Below, in pieces: positions 1 through 6,513 of a DNA stretch of 10,314 nucleotides (its first letter is position 1; the number at the start of each line of letters is the position of its first letter). The stretch comes from Micavibrio_A sp035759665 (GTDB taxonomy: Bacteria > Pseudomonadota > Alphaproteobacteria > Micavibrionales > Micavibrionaceae), in NCBI GenBank assembly GCA_035759665.1, contig DASTUM010000155.1, positions 1 through 10,314 on the forward strand. Direction: 5' to 3'. A program made the position numbers and the translations under genes. The notes below the pieces were generated by a model that had not been told where the DNA came from, did not search any database, and saw nothing but the letters and a program-made list of their open reading frames with translations.

Positions 1-185
1 CCCGGCCCCTTCCGCATCCCCCGGAGGGGGTGCTGCGCAAAGTATAAAATTTCACCGCGTTTCCCTCTTTAATTCCCAGAAAACCGTGCTATATAGCAGT
101 GTTAGCCCCCTTTAAGGGAATACACCGGAAGGTGCTGGGAAAACCGGGCCTCCACTAACTATTTGCCAACGAAAGGAAATTCACT
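1..185 (+). promoter_or_regulatory. dnaK leader / probable promoter region
   Basis: This stretch has no credible gene and should hold the dnaK promoter and 5' UTR. A perfect 12-bp palindrome, TGCTATATAGCA (87-98), contains a TATATA that could act as a -10 box, but the only -35-like sequence about 17 bp upstream (CTTTAA, 67-72) is poor. No CIRCE element (the HrcA operator TTAGCACTC-N9-GAGTGCTAA) is visible, and no clear RpoH-type CTTG -35 box. Small hairpins are possible: CATCCCC/GGGGGTG at 15-32 and CACC-GGAA-GGTG at 123-134. A Shine-Dalgarno-like GAAAGGA lies at 171-177, 8 nt before the dnaK ATG. The promoter assignment is inferred from position only. Confidence 0.35.
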
Positions 186-2108
186 ATGGGCAAAGTCATC
201 GGTATTGACCTTGGTACGACCAACTCCTGCGTCGCCGTGATGGACGGGAAAGAATCCCGCGTCATCGAAAACGCAGAAGGTGCGCGCACCACCCCCTCCA
301 TGGTCGCCTTCTCCAAGGATGGAGAGCGCCTCGTCGGACAGCCGGCGAAACGTCAGGCGGTCACGAACCCCGACAACACGCTTTACGCGGTCAAACGGCT
401 GATCGGCCGTCGCTTCGACGATGCCGAAGTGCAGAAGATGATCAAGACGGCCCCGTTCAAAATCATCAAGGCCGATGGCGGCGACGCCTGGGTCGAAGTG
501 GACGGCGAGAAAAAATCGCCGGCGCAAATCTCCGCGATGATCCTGCAAAAAATGAAAGAGACGGCGGAAAGCTTCCTCGGCGAAAAAGTCGATCAGGCCG
601 TCATCACCGTCCCCGCCTACTTCAATGACAGCCAGCGTCAGGCGACGAAAGACGCCGGCAAAATCGCGGGCCTCGAAGTCCTGCGTATCATCAACGAACC
701 TACGGCGGCGGCGCTCGCCTACGGCCTCGACAAGAAAGCCACCGGCACGATCGTCGTGTACGACCTCGGCGGTGGTACGTTCGACGTCTCCGTCCTCGAA
801 ATCGGCGACGGCGTGTTCGAAGTGAAATCCACCAACGGCGACACGTTCCTCGGCGGGGAAGACTTCGACGACCGCATCATCCACTACCTCGCGGATGAAT
901 TTAAAAAAGAACAGGCGATCGACCTGCGCAACGACAAGCTCGCGCTCCAGCGTCTGAAAGAAGCCGCCGAGAAAGCGAAGATCGAACTGTCTTCGGCGCA
1001 GGCAACCGACGTCAACCTGCCGTTTATCACGGCGGATGCGTCCGGCCCGAAACACCTGAACATCAAGCTGACGCGCGCGAAGCTGGAATCCCTCGTCGAT
1101 GACCTCATCAAGAAAACGACAGGCCCGCTGAAATCCGCACTGAAAGATGCCGGCGTGAAACCGTCCGACATTGACGACATCGTTCTGGTCGGTGGTATGA
1201 CCCGCATGCCCAAGATCGTCGAAACGGTGAAGGAATTCTTCGGCAAGGAACCGCACAAGGGCGTGAACCCCGATGAAGTCGTCGCCGACGGCGCGGCCAT
1301 TCAGGGCGGCGTTCTGCAAGGCGACGTCAAAGACGTCCTCCTGCTCGACGTTACCCCGCTCTCGCTCGGTATCGAAACGCTCGGCGGCGTGTTCACGCGC
1401 CTGATCGACCGCAACACCACGATCCCGACGAAAAAATCGCAGACCTTCTCCACGGCTGAAGACAACCAGTCGGCGGTGACGATCCGCGTCTTCCAGGGCG
1501 AACGCGAAATGGCGGCGGACAACAAGCTGCTCGGCCAGTTCGACCTCGTGGGCATTCCCTCCGCCCCGCGTGGCGTGCCGCAGATCGAAGTCACGTTTGA
1601 CATCGACGCCAACGGCATCGTCCACGTCACCGCAAAAGACAAGGCGACAGGCAAGGAACAGCAGATCCGCATCCAGGCTTCCGGCGGCCTCTCCGACGCC
1701 GACATCGAAAAGATGGTGAAAGACGCCGAAGCCAATGCCGACACCGACAAGAAGAAACGCGAACTTGTCGATGCTAAGAACCAGGCGGAATCGATGATCC
1801 ACCAGACGGAAAAATCGCTCTCCGAACTCGGCAGCCAAGTGTCTGACGACGACCGCAAGGCCGCCGAAAGCGCGATCGAGGATCTTCGCAATACCATGAA
1901 CAGCGAGGACAAAGCCGCGATCGAGGCCAAGACGACTGCCCTCATGCAGGCCAGCATGAAGATCGGTGAAATGGCCTACCGCAAGGCGCAGGAAGATCAG
2001 GCGGGTACGCCTGACAACGCCGCGTCCGACGCCCCATCGTCAGCCGCCTCGGGCGACGACGTCATCGACGCCGACTTCACCGAAGTTGACGACGACAAAA
2101 AACACTAA
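186..2108 (+). CDS. dnaK: Hsp70 molecular chaperone DnaK
   Basis: This is the cytosolic ATP-dependent Hsp70 chaperone, which binds exposed hydrophobic segments and cycles with DnaJ and GrpE. The 640 residues are full length for the family. The nucleotide-binding domain (about 1-380) shows the phosphate-1 motif GIDLGTTNSCV (6-16), catalytic Lys70, the phosphate-2 motif DLGGGTFDVSV and the adenosine motif IVLVGGMTRMP. The conserved interdomain linker VLLLD is at 384-388. The beta substrate-binding domain follows, then a helical lid from about 505, and a disordered acidic tail ending DADFTEVDDDKKH, like the conserved end of bacterial DnaK. The start is supported by GAAAGGA 8 nt upstream. dnaJ follows 110 bp downstream. 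GrpE and HrcA genes are not in the window. Heat-shock control is expected for the family but no operator could be identified. Confidence 0.99.
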   Translation: MGKVIGIDLGTTNSCVAVMDGKESRVIENAEGARTTPSMVAFSKDGERLVGQPAKRQAVTNPDNTLYAVKRLIGRRFDDAEVQKMIKTAPFKIIKADGGDAWVEVDGEKKSPAQISAMILQKMKETAESFLGEKVDQAVITVPAYFNDSQRQATKDAGKIAGLEVLRIINEPTAAALAYGLDKKATGTIVVYDLGGGTFDVSVLEIGDGVFEVKSTNGDTFLGGEDFDDRIIHYLADEFKKEQAIDLRNDKLALQRLKEAAEKAKIELSSAQATDVNLPFITADASGPKHLNIKLTRAKLESLVDDLIKKTTGPLKSALKDAGVKPSDIDDIVLVGGMTRMPKIVETVKEFFGKEPHKGVNPDEVVADGAAIQGGVLQGDVKDVLLLDVTPLSLGIETLGGVFTRLIDRNTTIPTKKSQTFSTAEDNQSAVTIRVFQGEREMAADNKLLGQFDLVGIPSAPRGVPQIEVTFDIDANGIVHVTAKDKATGKEQQIRIQASGGLSDADIEKMVKDAEANADTDKKKRELVDAKNQAESMIHQTEKSLSELGSQVSDDDRKAAESAIEDLRNTMNSEDKAAIEAKTTALMQASMKIGEMAYRKAQEDQAGTPDNAASDAPSSAASGDDVIDADFTEVDDDKKH

Positions 2109-2131
2109 GCCTTATGAATACTCATACCAGG

Positions 2132-2152
2132 ACCCCCGCCAAAAGCGGGGGT
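2132..2152 (+). promoter_or_regulatory. GC-rich hairpin in the dnaK-dnaJ gap
   Basis: An 8-bp perfect stem, ACCCCCGC (2132-2139) with GCGGGGGT (2145-2152), encloses a five-base loop CAAAA, starting 23 bp after the dnaK stop. No T-run follows (TCAAGGCA), so it does not look like a standard intrinsic terminator. A plausible role is partial attenuation, transcript processing or 3'-end stabilisation that leaves more dnaK than dnaJ mRNA. The structure is read directly from the sequence; the role is inferred. Confidence 0.5.
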
Positions 2153-2218
2153 TCAAGGCATAACAGGATTTAACGGGGGCTTTCGCTCCGCTTCATATGA
2201 CAGTAGACTAGGGTCGCT

Positions 2219-3364
2219 ATGGCACAGGATTATTACCAGATACTCGGCGTGGACAAGAAAGCTTCGGCGGAAGAGCTGAAAAAGGCGTACCGCAAGCTCG
2301 CCATGAAATACCACCCCGACCAGAACAAGGACAACGCCGAGGCCGAAGCCAAGTTCAAGGAAATCAGCGAAGCCTACGACGTCCTGAAGGACGAACAAAA
2401 ACGCGCGGCCTATGACCGTTTCGGCAAGGCCGCCTTCGACGGCTCGATGGGCGGCGGCGCCGGCGGCTTTGGAGGTTTCGGAGGCGGCGCGGGTTTCAGC
2501 GGCTCCTTCTCCGATATTTTCGAGGACATGTTCGGCGACATGATGGGCGGCTCGCGCGGCGGCTCGGCCCGCGGTTCCGACATTCAATACACGATGGAAA
2601 TCTCGCTGGAAGACGCCTTCAAAGGCAAAGAAAGCACGATCAAGATTCCGATCAACGATACCTGCGACAAATGCAACGGCAACGGAACGGAAACCGGCAA
2701 AGGGGCCGAAGAATGCCCCACCTGCCACGGATCGGGCCGCATGCGCGCCCAGCAGGGCTTCTTCACCATCGAGCGCACATGCTCCACCTGCGGCGGCGCA
2801 GGAACGGTCATAAAAGACCCCTGTAAGAAATGCTCCGGTTCAGGCCGCATCCGCAAAGAGAAAACGCTGAAAGTTCAAATTCCCAAAGGCATCGATTCAG
2901 GCCGCCGCATCCGCCTTGCGGGTGAAGGCGAAGCCGGCATGCGCGGCGCGGTGGCGGGCGATCTCTACGTCCTCGTCGTGATCAGACCGCACAGGCTCTT
3001 CCGCCGCGACGGCGCGAATCTTTACTGCCGCGTGCCGATCCCCATGACCACGGCGACGCTCGGCGGCGAATTGCAGGTGCCTTCCATCGACGGATCGAAG
3101 AACAACGTCAAAATCCCGCCGGGCACGCAAACGGGACAACAATTCCGCCTGAAGGGCAAAGGCATGAACATCATGCGTACGGAATCCTACGGCGATCTCT
3201 ACATCGAAATCTTCGTCGAAACGCCTGTCAATCTGAGCGGCAGGCAAAAAGACCTTCTGAAAAAACTGGCCGAGGAATTTGGCGGCGACAAAAACGGCCA
3301 CTCACCGGAATCCGAAGGCTTTATGAAGAAGATGAAAGACATTTGGTCTGACCTCAAAAACTGA
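2219..3364 (+). CDS. dnaJ: Hsp40 co-chaperone DnaJ (type I, zinc-binding)
   Basis: DnaJ delivers unfolded clients to DnaK and stimulates its ATPase in the cytosol. All the parts of a canonical 381-residue type I DnaJ are present. The J domain (about 4-70) has the essential HPD triad at 32-34. A Gly/Phe-rich linker spans about 74-120. The zinc region has four CxxCxGxG repeats, with cysteine pairs at 149/152, 166/169, 188/191 and 202/205. C-terminal beta domains follow, ending in a Lys/Asp-rich tail. The ATG is preceded by a modest TAGGG about 5 nt upstream, and the N-terminus MAQDYYQILGV is typical. The stop is followed at once by GGAGG and the next gene's ATG 12 bp away, suggesting read-through into the beta-lactamase gene. 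Confidence 0.98.
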   Translation: MAQDYYQILGVDKKASAEELKKAYRKLAMKYHPDQNKDNAEAEAKFKEISEAYDVLKDEQKRAAYDRFGKAAFDGSMGGGAGGFGGFGGGAGFSGSFSDIFEDMFGDMMGGSRGGSARGSDIQYTMEISLEDAFKGKESTIKIPINDTCDKCNGNGTETGKGAEECPTCHGSGRMRAQQGFFTIERTCSTCGGAGTVIKDPCKKCSGSGRIRKEKTLKVQIPKGIDSGRRIRLAGEGEAGMRGAVAGDLYVLVVIRPHRLFRRDGANLYCRVPIPMTTATLGGELQVPSIDGSKNNVKIPPGTQTGQQFRLKGKGMNIMRTESYGDLYIEIFVETPVNLSGRQKDLLKKLAEEFGGDKNGHSPESEGFMKKMKDIWSDLKN

Positions 3365-3376
3365 CGGAGGCGTTTC

Positions 3377-4192
3377 ATGCGCTCTGCGTATGCGTTCCTG
3401 ATTTTCGCCCTGATCGTCCTCGCCCCCGCTGCCGCGCGCGCGGCTGAAGGCTGCACGCTCGTTGTCGATTACGACACCACCGCCATCCTCCACGAAGAGG
3501 GCGACTGCAAAACCCGCTACGGCGCGCAATCGACTTTCAAAATCCCGCTCGCCGTGATGGGGTTCGATTCCGGCATCCTGAACAGCGCACACTCTCCCGT
3601 ATGGCCGTACGATCGACGCTATGAATCAAACCGCGAGGAAGAACGCCACCCCGCCGACCCCGCGCGCTGGGAAAAAGATTCCATCGTCTGGTATTCGCAG
3701 CAGATCACGAGAAAACTCGGAACACGCAAATTCAAATCCTATGTCAAAAAATTCAACTACGGGAACAAAGATGTCTCCGGCGACCCCGGCAAGAACAATG
3801 GGCTGACCAACGCGTGGCTGTCATCGTCCCTGCAAATTTCGCCGGTCGAACAGGTCGCCTTCATCCGCGCCCTCCTGGGCAAAAAACTGGGCGTATCCGA
3901 TTCTGCCTACAGGCTTACGAAAGAAATCATACCGCGCTTTTATGCCGGCGGCTTTGCCGTTCACGGAAAAACCGGAACCGGATTCAAACGCGCGGCTGAC
4001 GGCAGCGTAGATCGTAATCTCCAGCAAGGCTGGTTCGTCGGCTGGGCCGAAGGCATGGGCAAAAAGATCGTCTTCGCCAAATTCATCGCGGACGATAAAA
4101 AAGAAACGGGCTACGCCGGGCTGCGGGCACGCGATGCGTTTTTAAAAGAACTCCCCGAAATCATGGCGATGGATCGCCACAACGAACATTGA
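3377..4192 (+). CDS. Class D (OXA-1-like) serine beta-lactamase
   Basis: This is predicted to be a periplasmic serine hydrolase that opens the beta-lactam ring. A Sec signal peptide covers about residues 1-22 (hydrophobic core, then a likely ARA|AE cleavage site). All class D motifs are intact: S-T-F-K at 52-55 (nucleophile Ser52, Lys55 expected to be carbamylated), S-I-V at 102-104, Y-G-N at 128-130, the active-site Trp147, and K-T-G at 198-200. From memory, stretches such as FNYGNKDVSG, NNGLTNAWL and SSSLQISPVEQ closely resemble OXA-1, so I place it nearer OXA-1 than OXA-10 or OXA-48. Cys26 and Cys44 align with two OXA-1 cysteines. The length of 271 residues is normal. GGAGG lies 6 nt before the ATG. 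It sits 12 bp after dnaJ and 7 bp before the thioesterase gene, with no mobile DNA nearby, so it is probably intrinsic. The substrate spectrum cannot be read from sequence. Confidence 0.93.
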   Translation: MRSAYAFLIFALIVLAPAAARAAEGCTLVVDYDTTAILHEEGDCKTRYGAQSTFKIPLAVMGFDSGILNSAHSPVWPYDRRYESNREEERHPADPARWEKDSIVWYSQQITRKLGTRKFKSYVKKFNYGNKDVSGDPGKNNGLTNAWLSSSLQISPVEQVAFIRALLGKKLGVSDSAYRLTKEIIPRFYAGGFAVHGKTGTGFKRAADGSVDRNLQQGWFVGWAEGMGKKIVFAKFIADDKKETGYAGLRARDAFLKELPEIMAMDRHNEH

Positions 4193-4199
4193 GGGCTGC

Positions 4200-4634
4200 A
4201 TGATCTGGTCGAAAAACTACACGCTGGACGATCTCAACAATTTCCGTGGCCTCCACAAGGACAATGTGAACAGAGTCCTCGATATCGTCTTCACCGAAAT
4301 CGGAGATGAATCCTTGACGGCCACCATGCCCGTCGATCACCGCACGATCCAGCCCTTCGGCCTTCTCCATGGCGGGTCGAGCTGCGTGCTCGCCGAAACG
4401 CTCGGCTCCGTCGCGGCATGGATGTGTATCGACGCGGAAAAGCAGGTGGCCGTCGGCCTTGAAATCCACGCCCATCACCTGCGCCCCGTCACCAAAGGAA
4501 AAGTCACGGGCATCTGCAAACCGCTCCACCGGGGCCGCACCATGCATCTGTGGCAGATCGACACATACAACGACGAAGGCAAAATGAACTGCACGGTTCG
4601 CCTCTCCGTCGCCATCAGGGATAGAAAAGAATGA
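4200..4634 (+). CDS. Hotdog-fold acyl-CoA thioesterase, YdiI/MenI (PaaI) type
   Basis: This 144-residue cytosolic protein is a single-domain hotdog thioesterase that should hydrolyse an acyl- or aroyl-CoA. It closely resembles E. coli YdiI (1,4-dihydroxy-2-naphthoyl-CoA hydrolase). Shared landmarks include MIW at the N-terminus, ATMPVDHRT, QPFGLLHGG and VGLEIHAHH. The expected catalytic set is present: Gln51, His57 and Glu66, each three residues later than Gln48, His54 and Glu63 of YdiI. The start is supported by GAGGG overlapping the preceding stop codon. The end overlaps the dapB start by 4 bp (ATGA), so the two are probably translationally coupled. No menaquinone or phenylacetate gene is nearby, so the true substrate is open; a general CoA-recycling or proofreading enzyme is equally possible. 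Confidence 0.88.
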   Translation: MIWSKNYTLDDLNNFRGLHKDNVNRVLDIVFTEIGDESLTATMPVDHRTIQPFGLLHGGSSCVLAETLGSVAAWMCIDAEKQVAVGLEIHAHHLRPVTKGKVTGICKPLHRGRTMHLWQIDTYNDEGKMNCTVRLSVAIRDRKE

Positions 4635-5392
4635 AAATAGGAATCGCCGGATATCGCGGCCGCGTCGGCCAATTGCTCGTCAAGGAACTGCAATCGGGCG
4701 CATGGCAAGGACTTGACCTCGCGGCTGGCTCCACCCGCACGCTGCACGCGCAACATTTCCCCGCCGAAATTTTCTCGGTGGTAGACAAAGCAGCCGATCT
4801 GATGGCCGAATGCGATTGCGTGATCGACTTCACCACGCCCGAATCCACGCTGGAAAACATCGCGGCAGCGGTAAAGGCGCGAACCGCGCTTGTCATCGGC
4901 ACGACGGGCCTCGACAATGGCGCGGAGAAAGCCATTTCCGACGCTACCAAAACCATTCCCATCGTCTACGCCGCGAATATGAGCGTGGGCGTCAACCTCC
5001 TCCTCGCGCTGGTGGAACAGGCGGCGGCACGGCTCGGCCCGCAATGGGATATCGAAATTTTTGAATCCCATCATAAGAACAAGGTCGACTCCCCGTCCGG
5101 CACGGCGCTCGCGCTCGGCAAAGCCGCCAAGACAGGCCGCGATGGCAAGGGCGATTTTAAAACCAACCGGAACGGCAAGCGCATCGAAGGCGATATCGGC
5201 TATGCCGTCTCACGCGGCGGCGACGTCGTTGGCGAACACACCGTCACCTTCTACGGCATGGGGGAGCGCCTCGAACTCGCCCACCGCGCAACCGACCGCG
5301 CCCTCTTCGCACGCGGCGCGCTGCAGGCGGCGCAATGGCTGAACAAAAAACCCGCAGGGCTTTACACCATGCGGGATGTTCTGGGCTTGTAA
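4631..5392 (+). CDS. dapB: 4-hydroxy-tetrahydrodipicolinate reductase (DapB)
   Basis: DapB catalyses the NAD(P)H-dependent reduction of 4-hydroxy-tetrahydrodipicolinate to tetrahydrodipicolinate in the diaminopimelate/lysine pathway, supplying peptidoglycan and lysine. The N-terminal Rossmann fold carries the glycine motif GYRGRVG (7-13). DFTTPEST (66-73) and GTTGLD (90-95) line the cofactor site. The C-terminal domain has the family signature SHHKNKVDSPSGTA (146-159), with acid/base His147-His148 and Lys151, followed by GEHTVTFYGMGERLE. At 253 residues it is slightly shorter than the E. coli enzyme (273) but complete. The ATG overlaps the stop of the thioesterase gene. dapB ends 7 bp before the convergent stop of the 86-residue gene, and no T-tailed terminator is visible there. 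Confidence 0.97.
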   Translation: MKIGIAGYRGRVGQLLVKELQSGAWQGLDLAAGSTRTLHAQHFPAEIFSVVDKAADLMAECDCVIDFTTPESTLENIAAAVKARTALVIGTTGLDNGAEKAISDATKTIPIVYAANMSVGVNLLLALVEQAAARLGPQWDIEIFESHHKNKVDSPSGTALALGKAAKTGRDGKGDFKTNRNGKRIEGDIGYAVSRGGDVVGEHTVTFYGMGERLELAHRATDRALFARGALQAAQWLNKKPAGLYTMRDVLGL

Positions 5393-5399
5393 AATTTTC

Positions 5400-5660
5400 C
5401 TAGAAATCGAAAACCGGCTTGTTCTCTTCATCGATGTAAAGCAAGACCGGCTGCTTTGTCGGATCGCCGTATTGTACGCCGTTGACCATCTTGCCGTAAT
5501 ATTCCGGCGGAATTTTCAACTTTGATAAATCCAATGTCTCCCCGTGCGTCAGAAAGCCGTGCAAATTGAATTCACTGCTCGGCTGCGGCGCGGCACCGTC
5601 TTTTTTGCCGCCCTGAATCAGGGTCAGATGCCGCCGTATATCTTTCGGTTTATCGCCCAT
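5400..5660 (-). CDS. Small uncharacterised soluble protein (86 aa)
   Basis: I do not recognise this protein. It supports being a gene because it has a strong purine-rich Shine-Dalgarno, GGGGGAG (minus strand, 5665-5671), a few bases before the ATG, and fills the space between neighbours without large overlap. The N-terminus is basic (MGDKPKDIRRHLTLIQGG). The middle is Ser/Pro-rich. The C-terminal part has ordered-looking character with aromatic and hydrophobic residues (IPPEYYGKMV, LLYIDEENKPVFDF). There is no signal peptide, membrane segment or cysteine. It is convergent with dapB and lies downstream of the exported-protein gene on the same strand, 85 bp away, so the two may be co-transcribed or separately promoted. 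No function is proposed. Confidence 0.7.
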   Translation of the reverse strand: MGDKPKDIRRHLTLIQGGKKDGAAPQPSSEFNLHGFLTHGETLDLSKLKIPPEYYGKMVNGVQYGDPTKQPVLLYIDEENKPVFDF

Positions 5661-5681
5661 TTGTCTCCCCCTTTTTTACTG

Positions 5682-5713
5682 CGGAAAACTATCATTTTCC
5701 GATATTGTTTTCC
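5682..5713 (-). promoter_or_regulatory. Alternative hairpins upstream of the 86-aa gene
   Basis: On the minus strand, CGGAAAA (5701-5695) pairs with TTTTCCG (5688-5682) around a 6-base loop. A second copy of the left arm, GGAAAAC (5713-5707), can pair instead with GTTTTCC (5689-5683). The two pairings exclude each other. They lie in AT-rich DNA about 10 bp before the Shine-Dalgarno of the 86-residue gene. No T-run follows on the minus strand, so this is not an obvious terminator for the 5746-6378 gene. A regulatory role is only inferred; it may be chance in AT-rich sequence. Confidence 0.3.
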
Positions 5714-5745
5714 AGATTATTTTTATATCTCATTGTTATAAAAAT

Positions 5746-6378
5746 TTATGACGGAATAATTCTGACACTCTTTAATACCTGATCCAGACGCGCCTTGTTT
5801 TGGATATCGAAACATCCCCACTCATGCGAAAAAACCGACTGATCGCCCACGTCATCTTCGAGCACTTCCACCGTCTTCAAACAAACCTTGTTCGCAGAAA
5901 TGTTCCAGCTATGGCTAATCTGGAATTGCGGATTACCCTTTATGTCCCTGGCCATTATAACATCGTGAATGACAGAAAAATTTTTAGGGTCCTGCTGGGG
6001 ACGGCCTTCTGCGAAGAAATCCTCCACCTCCATCTCGTCCCATTTCTTAGGAACGGCGGTGCCCGCTTTACACCCGATAGCCTCTCCCTTGCGGCCAACG
6101 ATATAGACAACCCCGAGAGAGTCCCGCTTGGCACGCCCTTTTTCCTTCCACTCGCATATAATCCCGATATCGCGATCGACATAAACGCGCCCGCGCGACG
6201 CCGTGTGGTCGCGCCGCACCGTTTCCTCAAGGACGTAATTCTGGAATCTCGATCCCTTGAATCCCATAACGGAAACCGCGTTCATAGACGATGTCTTTAG
6301 GGCCGGGCTTTCCGCCGCCACATCGCCCGAGACATAAAGCAGGGCCGCCCCGGCCAGCGCATATTTCAACGAAGACAT
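5746..6378 (-). CDS. Uncharacterised exported protein with four cysteines (210 aa)
   Basis: I do not recognise the family. The N-terminus (MSSLKYALAGAALLYVSGDVAA) reads as a Sec signal peptide with probable cleavage after residue 22 (VAA|ES), so the mature part of about 188 residues should be periplasmic or outer-surface. It has no lipobox cysteine at the cleavage site and no further membrane segment. Four cysteines, at 75, 103, 166 and 189, fit two disulfide bonds. The rest mixes charged and beta-prone segments (GVVYIVGRKGEAIGC, FQISHSWNISANKVC) and ends in KSVRIIPS. AAGGAGT (6383-6389, minus) just upstream of the ATG supports the start. It is divergent from nth. Being real and secreted is well supported; its job is unknown. 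Confidence 0.75.
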   Translation of the reverse strand: MSSLKYALAGAALLYVSGDVAAESPALKTSSMNAVSVMGFKGSRFQNYVLEETVRRDHTASRGRVYVDRDIGIICEWKEKGRAKRDSLGVVYIVGRKGEAIGCKAGTAVPKKWDEMEVEDFFAEGRPQQDPKNFSVIHDVIMARDIKGNPQFQISHSWNISANKVCLKTVEVLEDDVGDQSVFSHEWGCFDIQNKARLDQVLKSVRIIPS

Positions 6379-6513
6379 TCTTTACTCCTTGTACACTTGA
6401 CTGCATATATCAAAATACTCTTATGCTTTTTATGCAAGACATTTTACGAATAAACCCTCCTGAAGGTGGATTTTTCCCTTCGCGTATGGCCCGGCCCGCG
6501 CTAAATCATAACT
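6379..6513. promoter_or_regulatory. Divergent intergenic region (exported protein / nth)
   Basis: These 135 bp separate two divergent genes and should hold both promoters. On the plus strand TTGACT (6397-6402) followed by CTTATG or TATGCT (6420-6427) is a weak sigma-70-like candidate for nth. On the minus strand TTGCAT (6437-6432) with GATATA (6411-6406) is weaker, because the 20-bp spacing is long. nth has no convincing Shine-Dalgarno just before its ATG. All promoter calls here are inference. Confidence 0.3.

Noticed and set aside
15..32. CATCCCC/GGGGGTG hairpin as a terminator of a gene to the left
   Set aside because: No T-run follows on the plus strand, and no upstream gene is visible in the window to terminate.
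159..1838. 559-codon open frame antisense to dnaK
   Set aside because: It mirrors dnaK almost fully. Long antisense frames are a known by-product of dnaK codon bias in GC-rich genomes. The translation is Arg/Phe/Asp-rich with no recognisable domain.
3302..3592. Minus-strand open frames across the dnaJ/beta-lactamase junction
   Set aside because: They overlap two confidently identified plus-strand genes, lack ribosome-binding sites and show no domain.
5341..5366. CCCGCA...TGCGGG inverted repeat near the dapB end as a terminator
   Set aside because: It lies inside the dapB coding sequence with a 13-base loop and no T-run after it.
6410..6442. Possible 10-residue leader peptide (MSCIKSIRVF) on the minus strand, preceded by AGGAGG
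   Set aside because: The AGGAGG lies about 13 nt before the ATG, too far for efficient use, and there is no attenuator-like hairpin or run of one amino acid's codons.
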